Positions 21,671 through 28,788 are shown, counted from the stretch's first letter. The stretch is DNA of 31,018 nt from DASXBJ01 sp036491755 (GCA_036491755.1 DASXBJ010000086.1:1-31018); one strand, 5' to 3'. Notes: generated by a model not told the origin, from the letters alone. Numbers and translations are program-made.

Positions 21671-23030
21671 TCTCCTGATCAGGGCCGGGACGGTCCATAC
21701 CCTCGACGGTCCTCGGGAGGCAGACGTGCTCGTCAGCGACGGCGTGATCACACGCGTCGACGCCGGCATCACGGCGCCGGCAGGAGCGAAGGTGGTCGAC
21801 GCCACCGGGATGTACGTGCTCCCCGGGGCCATCGACGTGCACGTGCACAGCCGCGATCCCGGGTTTCCCGAGAAGGAGGATTTCGGCACGTTGACCGCTG
21901 CCGCGGCCGCGGGCGGCGTGACGACCGTGATCGACATGCCGAATACGGTGCCCGCCGTCGACACCGCCGGAGCGCTGGAGTCCAAGGCCGCGCTGGCGCG
22001 CTCCAAGGCCCGGGTCGATTTCGGGCTCTGGGGGCTGATCCGGTCCAGCTCGACACCGGACCAGCTCGAGGGCCTGGCCAACGCGGGCGCCACGGGTTTC
22101 AAGGCCTACCTGGGCTACGGCTTCAGCCTGAGCCGCAAGCAGGTCCAGCACGTTCTGGACGCCGACGACCCGGACCAGGAACCGCCGCCGGATTACGGGA
22201 CGCTTGCCCGCCTGGCTCCGCTGCTCGCCGAGCTCGGCCTCCCAATGGTCATCCACGCCGAGGACCCGGGCGTCCTGGCAGCTTTCCGGCGGCCGATCGA
22301 AACCTATGCGGATTTTCTCGACTCGCGGCCGCCCGAGGCCGAGGCGGTCGCCGTTTCCGCCGCTGCGGCAATCGCCAAGGAGAGCGGCCTGCGACTGCAC
22401 GTCGCGCACCTCTCGAGCGCTCTCGGGTTGGGGGCGGCCGAGGACGCGATGCGCATGGGGACCTACCTGACGCTGGAGACGTGCCCGCAGTTCCTGTGGC
22501 TGTCCGACCAGGATTTCAGCCGGCAGGGCAACTTCATGAAGATGCTGCCGCCGGTGCGCACGGTCGCCGACCGGGATGCACTCGTCGACGGCCTTGCCCG
22601 GGGCGTGATCACGATCGTGGGCACCGATCACGCGCCGCACACCGACGATGAGAAGTCACGGTCCCTGGAGGACGCGCCGCCAGGCAGTCCTGGAGTTCAG
22701 ACGCTCTACGCCAGCTCCCTCGAGCTGGCCAAGCGCCTGGGCAACGTCTGGCTGGCTCCTCGGTGGGTGAGCGAGGCACCTGCAGCCCTGGCCGGATTGA
22801 CTCAGAGCAAGGGAGCGGTCGCCCCAGGTTTCGACGCGGACCTCGTCGTGGTCGATCCGAAGGCAACCACCAGGGTGCGGGCACAGCAGATGCGCTCGCG
22901 CCAGCGTCACGGGGCAATGGACGGCCAGGAGTTCGGCTTCGCAGTGAAATCGGTCTTCCTGCGAGGCGAGGCGGTCGGGGGCAACGGCCGACCTCGCGGC
23001 CGGATGGTCCGGCCGGCCTCGGCGCGCTGA
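21663..23030 (+). CDS. pyrC: Dihydroorotase (amidohydrolase superfamily)
   Basis: This 455-residue metal-dependent cyclic amidohydrolase would interconvert carbamoyl-aspartate and dihydroorotate. DVHVHSRDPG gives the HxH ligands and the Arg that binds the substrate carboxylate. DMPNT provides the substrate-binding Asn. GFKAYLGYG carries the lysine expected to be carbamylated. HAED and HVAHLSS give the later His ligands, and GTDHAPH the catalytic Asp. The Arg and Asn favour dihydroorotase over allantoinase, which usually has HFNEPG. The TTG at 21663 overlaps pyrE by 8 bases; the reading frame upstream of it is a shadow of pyrE. The C-terminal tail, rich in Arg and Gly, is longer than usual. 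Confidence 0.88.
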   Translation: MTDLLIRAGTVHTLDGPREADVLVSDGVITRVDAGITAPAGAKVVDATGMYVLPGAIDVHVHSRDPGFPEKEDFGTLTAAAAAGGVTTVIDMPNTVPAVDTAGALESKAALARSKARVDFGLWGLIRSSSTPDQLEGLANAGATGFKAYLGYGFSLSRKQVQHVLDADDPDQEPPPDYGTLARLAPLLAELGLPMVIHAEDPGVLAAFRRPIETYADFLDSRPPEAEAVAVSAAAAIAKESGLRLHVAHLSSALGLGAAEDAMRMGTYLTLETCPQFLWLSDQDFSRQGNFMKMLPPVRTVADRDALVDGLARGVITIVGTDHAPHTDDEKSRSLEDAPPGSPGVQTLYASSLELAKRLGNVWLAPRWVSEAPAALAGLTQSKGAVAPGFDADLVVVDPKATTRVRAQQMRSRQRHGAMDGQEFGFAVKSVFLRGEAVGGNGRPRGRMVRPASAR

Positions 23031-23063
23031 CCGGAGCGAGCTGCGCGTTCTAGCACTGAACCG

Positions 23064-23552
23064 GTGATAAAAGCCCGCCTCAGGCTCTTTGGCTGCGTCG
23101 CTTTGGTCCTGCTTGCGATGGCCGGCTGCCGGGGCCCGCAGAGCGCCACGCCGCCCGCCCAACCCACCGTCTCGCCTAGCGCCGCCCCATCTACGCCCGC
23201 CGCCGCGGGATCGAGCAGGCTTGACGCAGCTGTTGCGACGCCGAGCGGCTTTCCCGCCGACGTGCCGGTCTACCCGGCCGCTCGCCTCACTGCGGGCGCG
23301 GCCTTCGCTGCCGCCGGCCAGCGCACGTGGGGCATGGAGTGGGAGACGCTGGACGGCACCGACAAGGTCGAGGCGTTCTACGCGAGCAAGTTCAACCAGG
23401 GGGACTGGACCATCACGGTCAGCAGCAACTCGGCCACAGCCTTCTCCGCGGCCTTCACGCGCAAGAGCGACTCCAAGGTCGGCGGGCTCGTCGGCGCCAA
23501 CACCGTCAACGGGATCACGACGATCTCCCTGAGCTACGTGAGCGCAGGTTAG
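23064..23552 (+). CDS. Secreted lipoprotein, function unknown
   Basis: This 162-residue protein has a typical lipoprotein signal peptide: basic start (IKARLRLF), hydrophobic core and lipobox AMAGC (Cys about residue 22). A Pro/Ser/Ala/Thr-rich linker of about 35 residues follows. The remaining domain (about 60-162) is small and mostly beta, with FPADVPVYPAARL, VEAFYASKFNQGDWTI and ITTISLSYV. This resembles small secreted domains where a compact fold follows 'VYPGA' and 'YY...GW', but I cannot name a family with confidence. The start is GTG, 33 bases after the dihydroorotase stop. A terminator follows at 23570. Confidence 0.75.
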   Translation: MIKARLRLFGCVALVLLAMAGCRGPQSATPPAQPTVSPSAAPSTPAAAGSSRLDAAVATPSGFPADVPVYPAARLTAGAAFAAAGQRTWGMEWETLDGTDKVEAFYASKFNQGDWTITVSSNSATAFSAAFTRKSDSKVGGLVGANTVNGITTISLSYVSAG

Positions 23553-23569
23553 GCCAGGCCCGGCGCGCG

Positions 23570-23601
23570 GAGGGAACCATCCGGGTTCCCTCTCATATTT
23601 A
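23570..23601 (+). terminator. Terminator hairpin between convergent genes
   Basis: A perfect 9-bp stem (GAGGGAACC, 23570-23578, against GGTTCCCTC, 23584-23592) with a 5-base loop is followed by TCATATTTAT. It lies between the lipoprotein gene and the convergent MBL-fold gene and probably ends the plus-strand transcript. It shares the GGGAACC/GGTTCCC stem with the hairpin at 9037. Confidence 0.6.
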
Positions 23602-24186
23602 TGCCCTGGCTCCGGCTCCTCTGAAGATCGGGTTTTGGGCCAGCTCGCGCTCGAGGCTGGTCGCGGGTCCGTGACCCGGGTAGAGCGCGGTCTGGAGCGG
23701 CAGCCGCAGCAGCTTGTTGCCGATGCTCATCATCTGGCGGCGCAGGTCGGTCTCCGGAGTCTGTTTTCCGATTCCGCCGGCGAGGATGGTGTCACCGACG
23801 AAGGCATGGTTGGCCACCAGGAAGCAGAGGCTCCCCGGTGTGTGGCCCGGCGTGTGGATAACGCTCACCTTGAACTCCCCGAACTCGAGCTCGTCACCAT
23901 CGATGAGGTAGCGGTCGGCCGAGCGCAGGAACTGCTTGGCGTCCGCCGAATGAAGGGCAGTCTCGCCCCCCGCCACCGCCTTGACGTCGTCCTTGCCGCC
24001 GACGTGGCCCGGGTGGCAGTGCGTGGCGAGGATGTACTTGACCTTCAGGCCGGCCGCCTGCTGGGTGATCTTCTCGGCCGGCTGTCCGGGGTCGATGATC
24101 ACCGCCTCCTTGGTCGACGCGCAGGAGACGATGTAGCAGTTGACCTCTTTTTCGAGCTTGACCTTGACGATGGCGAGCTTCGACAT
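23599..24186 (-). CDS. Metallo-beta-lactamase-fold hydrolase with altered HxHxDH motif
   Basis: This 195-residue protein is of the glyoxalase II-like MBL group. NCYIVSCASTKEAVIIDPG, THCHPGHVGG (55-64), HTPGHTPGS, GDTI and YPGHGP correspond to the usual motifs. The metal motif that normally reads HxHxDH reads HCHPGH: the Asp that binds the second metal is Gly60 (GGC where GAC would be expected). The remaining His and Asp ligands are present, so a mononuclear or inactive centre is likely. The ATG at 24186 is preferred over TTG at 24189. It lacks a Shine-Dalgarno, and a TAAATA box lies 7 bases upstream, so it may be leaderless. Possible roles include thioester or sulfur-related hydrolysis, but this is open. 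Confidence 0.85.
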   Translation of the reverse strand: MSKLAIVKVKLEKEVNCYIVSCASTKEAVIIDPGQPAEKITQQAAGLKVKYILATHCHPGHVGGKDDVKAVAGGETALHSADAKQFLRSADRYLIDGDELEFGEFKVSVIHTPGHTPGSLCFLVANHAFVGDTILAGGIGKQTPETDLRRQMMSIGNKLLRLPLQTALYPGHGPATSLERELAQNPIFRGAGARA

Positions 24187-24193
24187 CAATCAC

Positions 24194-24199
24194 TATTTA
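24194..24199. promoter_or_regulatory. Candidate shared -10 box of the divergent MBL and small membrane protein genes
   Basis: TATTTA on the plus strand (TAAATA on the minus strand) is the only AT-rich hexamer between the two genes. It ends 5 bases before the plus-strand ATG (24205) and 7 bases before the minus-strand ATG (24186). A single symmetric -10 could therefore serve both, and both transcripts would be leaderless. The -35 regions are weak on both sides. Confidence 0.35.
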
Positions 24200-24204
24200 C
24201 CGCA

Positions 24205-24306
24205 ATGGGGCATGTCGCCGCTGTGGGATTTTCCAGCGTGCTCCTGGCCGTATGCCTGTTCTGGGTCTACGGGTACGTCCGCCGCCGCTCAAAAAAGCGC
24301 TACTAG
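24205..24306 (+). CDS. 33-residue single-pass membrane protein
   Basis: A short open frame encodes a few N-terminal residues (MGHVAAVG), one hydrophobic helix (about residues 9-24, FSSVLLAVCLFWVYGY) and a strongly basic tail (VRRRSKKRY). This is the positive-inside pattern of a small single-pass membrane protein. The size and layout resemble CcmD-like proteins, but no cytochrome c maturation gene is nearby. It starts 18 bases from the divergent MBL gene and has a TATTTA box just upstream. It ends 20 bases before the convergent 99-residue protein gene. The evidence is the frame, its TM-plus-basic-tail composition and its position; expression is unproven. Confidence 0.45.
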   Translation: MGHVAAVGFSSVLLAVCLFWVYGYVRRRSKKRY

Positions 24307-24326
24307 CGGCTCGCCGCCAGGCTGGA

Positions 24327-24626
24327 CTACTCGTTCTCCTGGGCGCCCTGGACCTTGATCCTCAGAGCGTCGAGGGAGTCGAACTTGTCCAGCGCGGGCT
24401 TGGCGCGCACCCGGTCGGGATATTTGGCCGTCTGGATCGACTCCAGCAGCAGCTCGATCTCCTCCGGCGTGAAGTTCAGCGTCCGGTAGACGACCTCCTT
24501 CACCTTCGCCGCGGGTCGGTCGACGGCGCCGCGGATGACCTCGTCGGTGTCCGTGACGACCTGCGGGCGCGTCGGGCGGAAGAGCTCTTCAGAGCCGGCG
24601 AGCGAAACGCGTTTGAATGTCGGCAT
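24327..24626 (-). CDS. 99-residue protein of unknown function, coupled to the ParA-like gene
   Basis: I do not recognise this family. The N-terminus is basic with a Pro/Arg pattern (MPTFKRVSLAGSEELFRPTR). A helical middle follows (VIRGAVDRPAAKVKEVVYRT), then TPEEIELLLESIQTAKYPDRV and a charged C-terminus ending in GAQENE. There is no signal peptide, membrane segment or HTH that I can see. The ATG at 24626 follows the ParA stop by 14 bases with AGGTGG as ribosome-binding site, so it is almost certainly co-translated with ParA. A short basic N-terminus is the kind of segment that ParB-type partners use to stimulate ParA ATPase, so it could be the cognate adaptor (inference). No ParB or parS is nearby. 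Confidence 0.75.
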   Translation of the reverse strand: MPTFKRVSLAGSEELFRPTRPQVVTDTDEVIRGAVDRPAAKVKEVVYRTLNFTPEEIELLLESIQTAKYPDRVRAKPALDKFDSLDALRIKVQGAQENE

Positions 24627-24640
24627 TTAATGGACCACCT

Positions 24641-25411
24641 TCAGTCTTGCTTGTGATTCTCCAACACTTTGGCCGCCAGCGCTCGGTATGCCTTCGCCCC
24701 GTCCGATTCCTTTGCGTACTGCAGGATGGACTGTCCGGCGAGAGGCGTCTCCGCGAACCGGATGGAGTCGGTGACACCGAAGTCGTAAACCTTATCGCCA
24801 TATTTCTCGCGAACGGCCGCCAGGACCTCTTGCGAGTGCAGGGCGCGCTGCTTGTAAAGGGTGGGGAGGATGCCGATGAGCTCGAGCCGCGGATTCAGGC
24901 GGCGCTTGACTCTTTCCATCGTGACGAGCAGCTCCTGCATTCCGCGCAGTGCGAGGAACTCAGCCTGCAGAGGAACCAGGACCTCGTCGGCGGCAACGAG
25001 CGCATTGATGACGATGAGGTCAAGGGATGGCGGGCAGTCGATGATGATGAAGTCGTACCTGCGTTGAGCAGGTTCGAGCTTGTCGCGCAGGATGCTCTCG
25101 CGGCCGATCTCGTTGATGAGCTGGTTTTCGGCGCCCGCCAGCTCGATGTCGGCCGGGATGTAGTGGACGCCCATCTGACGCGCTTCCTGCACGACGTCGG
25201 TCACGGTGGTGTCAGGGTCGACCAGGAGGTGATAGATGGTCTTCTCCAGCTCCATCGGCGGCTTCATGTAGAGCGTGAGATGACCCTGCGCGTCGAGGTC
25301 GATGAGGAGAACCCGCTGGCCCAGCTCCGCGAGGGCTGCGCCGAGGTTCACGGCGGTGGTGGTCTTGCCAACACCCCCCTTTTGCATCGCGACGGCGATC
25401 GTTCGGGCCAA
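24641..25411 (-). CDS. ParA/Soj-type ATPase, orphan
   Basis: This 256-residue Walker-type ATPase is of the ParA/Soj/MinD group. The deviant Walker A is KGGVGKTTT (about 11-19) with the signature Lys. Walker A' is LIDLDAQGH (37-45), and Walker B is FIIIDCPPSL (121-130). The remaining sequence follows Soj-like proteins: QAEFLALRGMQELL, GILPTLYKQRALHSQEVL, FGVTDSIRFAETPLAGQSI. It has no N-terminal HTH, so it is chromosomal-type or a cargo-positioning ParA. The TTG at 25411 puts the P-loop at the usual distance; the longer upstream frame is antisense to the CvpA-like gene. The next gene is not parB but the 99-residue protein, so this is an orphan ParA. Confidence 0.9.
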   Translation of the reverse strand: MARTIAVAMQKGGVGKTTTAVNLGAALAELGQRVLLIDLDAQGHLTLYMKPPMELEKTIYHLLVDPDTTVTDVVQEARQMGVHYIPADIELAGAENQLINEIGRESILRDKLEPAQRRYDFIIIDCPPSLDLIVINALVAADEVLVPLQAEFLALRGMQELLVTMERVKRRLNPRLELIGILPTLYKQRALHSQEVLAAVREKYGDKVYDFGVTDSIRFAETPLAGQSILQYAKESDGAKAYRALAAKVLENHKQD

Positions 25412-25483
25412 GAGTGACCCGAGTCTAGCGGAACCCGGCGATTCTGGCCGTATGGAGAGGCGGCCAAATACCCGTCGTCTAGA

Positions 25484-26236
25484 ATGGCGGCGCTCGTGAT
25501 CATCGACATCATCGTCGTCCTGGTGCTGATCGTCGCCCTGGTGATCGGATACCAGCGGGGCGTGATCCAGCCGCTCCTGGCCGAGATCTTCTTTTTCGGG
25601 ACTCTTCTGGCCGTCTTCCGATTCCACGACACGTACACGAGCGAGATGCAGAAGCATCTCCACCTCAACGCCGTGTTGGCGGTGTTCGTCGCCCTCATCC
25701 TGGCCGTGGTGCTCGGCGCCATCGGCGGGGCCATCGGCGGGGCTTTCCACAGGATGGAGCAGATCCGGGGAGTCGACGGCCTGCTCGGCGTGTTCGTCCA
25801 CGTGGCTGTCACCCTGGTGATCGTCTACCTGGCGATCTCGGCGCTGGTGACCCTCGACAACGCATTTCAGCCTGCGCTCAAGAGCGCAAGCCTCACCCTG
25901 GTCCAGGTCACCACGCTGGAGAACGAGATCCTTTCCAACCCGATCACCTCGGCGATGGTTTCCAAGTCCGACATGCAGGCCCTGAAGGCCGCGGCGGCGA
26001 AGTCCAACGCGGCGCACCTGGATTCGATTGCCGGCATCCATCAGCTGCAGCAGATCTACACCGACTTCCTGCAGCCGCAGCTGCACGGCTCGCACACCGT
26101 GCCCTACATCCTCAGCATCGGCCATCACCTGCCTTTCATCGGGCATGTCGGGCCCACGGACCTCCACCCCGTGACCACGACGGCGAGCCCATCGCCGACG
26201 CCAAAGACAAGCCCGACGCCCACCCCACACAAGTAA
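25484..26236 (+). CDS. CvpA-family membrane protein with Ser/Pro/Thr-rich tail
   Basis: This 250-residue protein has about four membrane helices in its first 125 residues, as in the CvpA (colicin V production) family. The start VIIDIIVVLVLIVALVIGYQRG and the Gly-rich AVVLGAIGGAIGG before the third loop are characteristic. The outer region (about 130-225) is helical and hydrophilic. The last 25 residues are a Ser/Pro/Thr repeat (SPSPTPKTSPTPTP), likely a flexible, exposed tail. In Gram-positive relatives CvpA-type proteins have also been linked to peptidase or transport functions, but its role here is unknown. GTG at 25496 would fit the family start better than ATG at 25484; neither has a good Shine-Dalgarno. 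The acyl-CoA dehydrogenase gene follows by 15 bases. Confidence 0.8.
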   Translation: MAALVIIDIIVVLVLIVALVIGYQRGVIQPLLAEIFFFGTLLAVFRFHDTYTSEMQKHLHLNAVLAVFVALILAVVLGAIGGAIGGAFHRMEQIRGVDGLLGVFVHVAVTLVIVYLAISALVTLDNAFQPALKSASLTLVQVTTLENEILSNPITSAMVSKSDMQALKAAAAKSNAAHLDSIAGIHQLQQIYTDFLQPQLHGSHTVPYILSIGHHLPFIGHVGPTDLHPVTTTASPSPTPKTSPTPTPHK

Positions 26237-26251
26237 TAGCCTTCTTTCGAG

Positions 26252-27451
26252 ATGCTGGACCTGGCGCTCACCCCCGACCAGGAGCAGCTGGTTGCAACGG
26301 TCCGCGACTTCTGCGCCCGTGAGTTCGCGCCCAACATCCAGGCCGACGACCGCGACAAGCGCCACGACCCCGAGATCTTCGCCAAGCTGGCCTCGATCGG
26401 CCTTCCGGGCGTGTGCTTTCCCCAGCGCTACGGCGGAGCCGGCCTCGATTACCTGTCGCTGGGGCTGGTCTGCGAGGAGCTGGAATACGTCGACACGGTG
26501 TACCGCACGGTCCTGTCAGTGCATGTGGGCCTGGTCGGCATGGGGTTGTACACATGGGCGACCGAGGAGCAGAAGCAACAATGGCTCGTCCCCATGGCCA
26601 CCGGCAAGAAGCTCGCCTGCTATGGCTTGACGGAGCCCGACGCCGGGTCGGATGTCGCCTCGATGCGGTCGACCGCGCGAAGAAACGGTGACGGCTACGT
26701 GCTGAACGGCCAGAAGACCTGGGTGTCAGACGCCGACACAGCGGATTTCCTGCTCGTTTTCGCGAAGACCGACCCCGCGGGCGGCTCGCGCGGTATCACG
26801 GCTTTCATGCTCGACCGAGCCGCCTGCGGAAAGGCCCTGCGCACGGACCCCATCGAGAATCGACTCGGCATCTGGGCGGGCGACGTGGGCTCGATCTTCA
26901 TGACCGACCTGGAGATTCCCGAGGCGAATCGGATCGGGGACGAGGGCGACGGCTTCAAGATCGCGATGAGCTGCCTCGACAACGGTCGTTACACGGTCGG
27001 CGCCGGCGCGACGGGAACTGTGCGCGCCTGCCTTGACGCATCAGTCAAGTACGCGCACGAGCGCAAGACCTTTGGGCAGGAAATCGGGCGCTACCAGCTC
27101 GTGCAGCAGATGATCGCGAGGATGTCACGCGACTACGAGATTTGCCGCCTCCTTTACTACAGGGTCGCCTGGATGAAGAACACGGGCTTGCGCCACACAC
27201 GCGAGGTTTCGATGTCGAAGCAGTACGCGACCGACGCGGCCTTCAACGCCGCCCACGACGCGATTGAGGTGCATGGCGCGTATGGCTACTCGTCCGAGTA
27301 CCCGGTGGAGCGCTTCCTGCGGAACTCGCGCGGCCCGATCATCTACGAGGGCACCCGCGAGATTCACACGGTCCTGCAGGGCGAGTACGCGCTGGGCTAC
27401 CGCGAAGACCGTCCGCTGAAGAAGTCTCTCCCGCCGTACCTTCCCGATTGA
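26252..27451 (+). CDS. Acyl-CoA dehydrogenase (FAD-dependent)
   Basis: This 399-residue acyl-CoA dehydrogenase forms a trans-2-enoyl-CoA, passing electrons to ETF. Family landmarks are CYGLTEPDAGSDVASM (the FAD/substrate loop), GQKTWVSDADTADF, YAHERKTFGQEIGRYQLVQQMIARM and HGAYGYSSEYPVERFLRN. The catalytic Glu is in IIYEGTREIH (the glutaryl-CoA dehydrogenase-like position). The end ALGYREDRPL suggests the glutaryl-/isobutyryl-type cluster rather than short-chain SCAD, but substrate cannot be fixed. The ATG at 26252 lacks a strong ribosome-binding site. The final TGA overlaps the TTG of the MFS gene (4 bases), so it belongs to the same operon. Confidence 0.93.
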   Translation: MLDLALTPDQEQLVATVRDFCAREFAPNIQADDRDKRHDPEIFAKLASIGLPGVCFPQRYGGAGLDYLSLGLVCEELEYVDTVYRTVLSVHVGLVGMGLYTWATEEQKQQWLVPMATGKKLACYGLTEPDAGSDVASMRSTARRNGDGYVLNGQKTWVSDADTADFLLVFAKTDPAGGSRGITAFMLDRAACGKALRTDPIENRLGIWAGDVGSIFMTDLEIPEANRIGDEGDGFKIAMSCLDNGRYTVGAGATGTVRACLDASVKYAHERKTFGQEIGRYQLVQQMIARMSRDYEICRLLYYRVAWMKNTGLRHTREVSMSKQYATDAAFNAAHDAIEVHGAYGYSSEYPVERFLRNSRGPIIYEGTREIHTVLQGEYALGYREDRPLKKSLPPYLPD

Positions 27452-28788
27452 CCGGATCCGCGGCCGCGCGCCCGGCGGAGCGCCGGCTCGGGAACCTGGA
27501 CTTCATTCTTCTCTCGGTCTACTGGGTCGCCATCGGATACCTCTGGACCAGTCTGGGGGGCTTGATCATCCCCGACCTGGTGCTCGACCTCGTCGGCAGA
27601 GCCAACGAAGGCGTCGCTCTCGCGGTGCTCGAAGGCGTCGGCTCGTTGATGGCCGTCGTCTGGCAGCCTGTCATGGGGGCCGTCTCCGACCGCGCTCGCA
27701 CTCCCTGGGGCCGGCGCCGCCCCTTCATCGTCGTGGGCACGGCCGGCGACGTGGTCTTCCTGGTCGGGCTCGCTCTGTCCGGCAGCTTCGGGCTCGTCTT
27801 GATCTTCTACTTCCTGCTGCAGACCGCTTCCAACACCGCGCAGGGTCCATACCAGGGCCTGCTGCCCGACGTGGTACCGGAGGACCAGCGGGGCACTGCT
27901 TCCGGCTATTACGGGATCTCGAATGTCATCGGGTTGCTGCTCGGGACAGTCGGCGCGGGCTACATCCTGGCGCATGCCGGACGAGCCGCGGCGATCCTCA
28001 GCATCGCCGTCCTGCTGATCGTCACCATGCTGCCCACCGTCCTGTTCGTGCCGGATCGGGTCGAGCCCACGCGCAGCCAGTTCACAGGCGTCCGGCAGGC
28101 CGTCGCCGCGACCTTTGCCGAGCCCTTGCGCCATCGCGCCTTCCTGTGGCTCATGGCGTCGCGACTGTTGATCCTGATGGGTCTTGTCGGCGTCCAGAGC
28201 TTCGTTTTGTTCTACTTCAACAATGTATTTTTTCGCGGCGACCGCAAAGCAACGATCACCGCAAGCTACGCGCTGCTCGGGCTGGTGATCGTGTGCGCCT
28301 TCGCGATTTCGCTACCCGCCGCGCGAGCCTCCGATCGTTTCGGCCGCCGGCCGCTGATCCTGGTCGGCGGCCTCCTCGGCGCAGCCGGCATGGTGATGCT
28401 CGTGTTCAGCCATTACGAGCTGCTCCCGGTGCAGCTCGTTCAGCCCCTGGCCCGCGCCCTGAAGGTGCCCGTTCTTGCAGCGCAGGCGACGCTGGTCGGT
28501 GTCCTGATCGGAGTCGGATACGGATTGTTCTTCTCAGTCGATTGGGCTTTCATCCAGGATGTGATCCCGCATGACGACGCAGGCCTTTTCATGGGCTTCA
28601 GCAACATCGCGACCGCCGGGTCGGGGGTCATCGCGCGCCTGGTCGGCGGACTTCTCCTCCAGCATTTCAACCCAGGTCCTTCGATCCTCGGATTGCCCGG
28701 CGGTTTCCCGGTGATCTTTTCGGTGTTCGGCATATGGCTCGTCCTGGGGGCGGTCGCCATCCTGAAAGTGCCGGAGCGCAGGCCATGA
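27448..28788 (+). CDS. MFS transporter, GPH/sucrose-symporter-like
   Basis: This 446-residue transporter has about twelve membrane helices. The loop after helix 2, MGAVSDRARTPWGRRRPFIVVG, is the SDRxxTxxGRRRP pattern of the GPH/SLC45 sugar-cation symporter group. A second, related loop later reads AARASDRFGRRPLILVGGL. QGPYQGLLPDVVPEDQRGTASG is also typical. It therefore probably imports a small organic solute with protons; sugars are the known substrates, but the operon context (ureohydrolase and amine oxidase) would equally allow another compound. The TTG start overlaps the dehydrogenase stop by 4 bases and the stop overlaps the ureohydrolase start (ATGA). Confidence 0.88.
   Translation: MTGSAAARPAERRLGNLDFILLSVYWVAIGYLWTSLGGLIIPDLVLDLVGRANEGVALAVLEGVGSLMAVVWQPVMGAVSDRARTPWGRRRPFIVVGTAGDVVFLVGLALSGSFGLVLIFYFLLQTASNTAQGPYQGLLPDVVPEDQRGTASGYYGISNVIGLLLGTVGAGYILAHAGRAAAILSIAVLLIVTMLPTVLFVPDRVEPTRSQFTGVRQAVAATFAEPLRHRAFLWLMASRLLILMGLVGVQSFVLFYFNNVFFRGDRKATITASYALLGLVIVCAFAISLPAARASDRFGRRPLILVGGLLGAAGMVMLVFSHYELLPVQLVQPLARALKVPVLAAQATLVGVLIGVGYGLFFSVDWAFIQDVIPHDDAGLFMGFSNIATAGSGVIARLVGGLLLQHFNPGPSILGLPGGFPVIFSVFGIWLVLGAVAILKVPERRP

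Noticed and set aside
24327..25500. parS site or parB gene near the ParA-like gene
   Set aside because: No TGTTTCACGTGAAACA-like sequence and no ParB-like protein is visible in the flanks, so a standard chromosome-partition locus is not supported.
24641..26365. A 574-residue fusion of ParA with an N-terminal extension
   Set aside because: The first about 318 residues are antisense to the CvpA-like and acyl-CoA dehydrogenase genes. The P-loop distance fits a start at TTG 25411.
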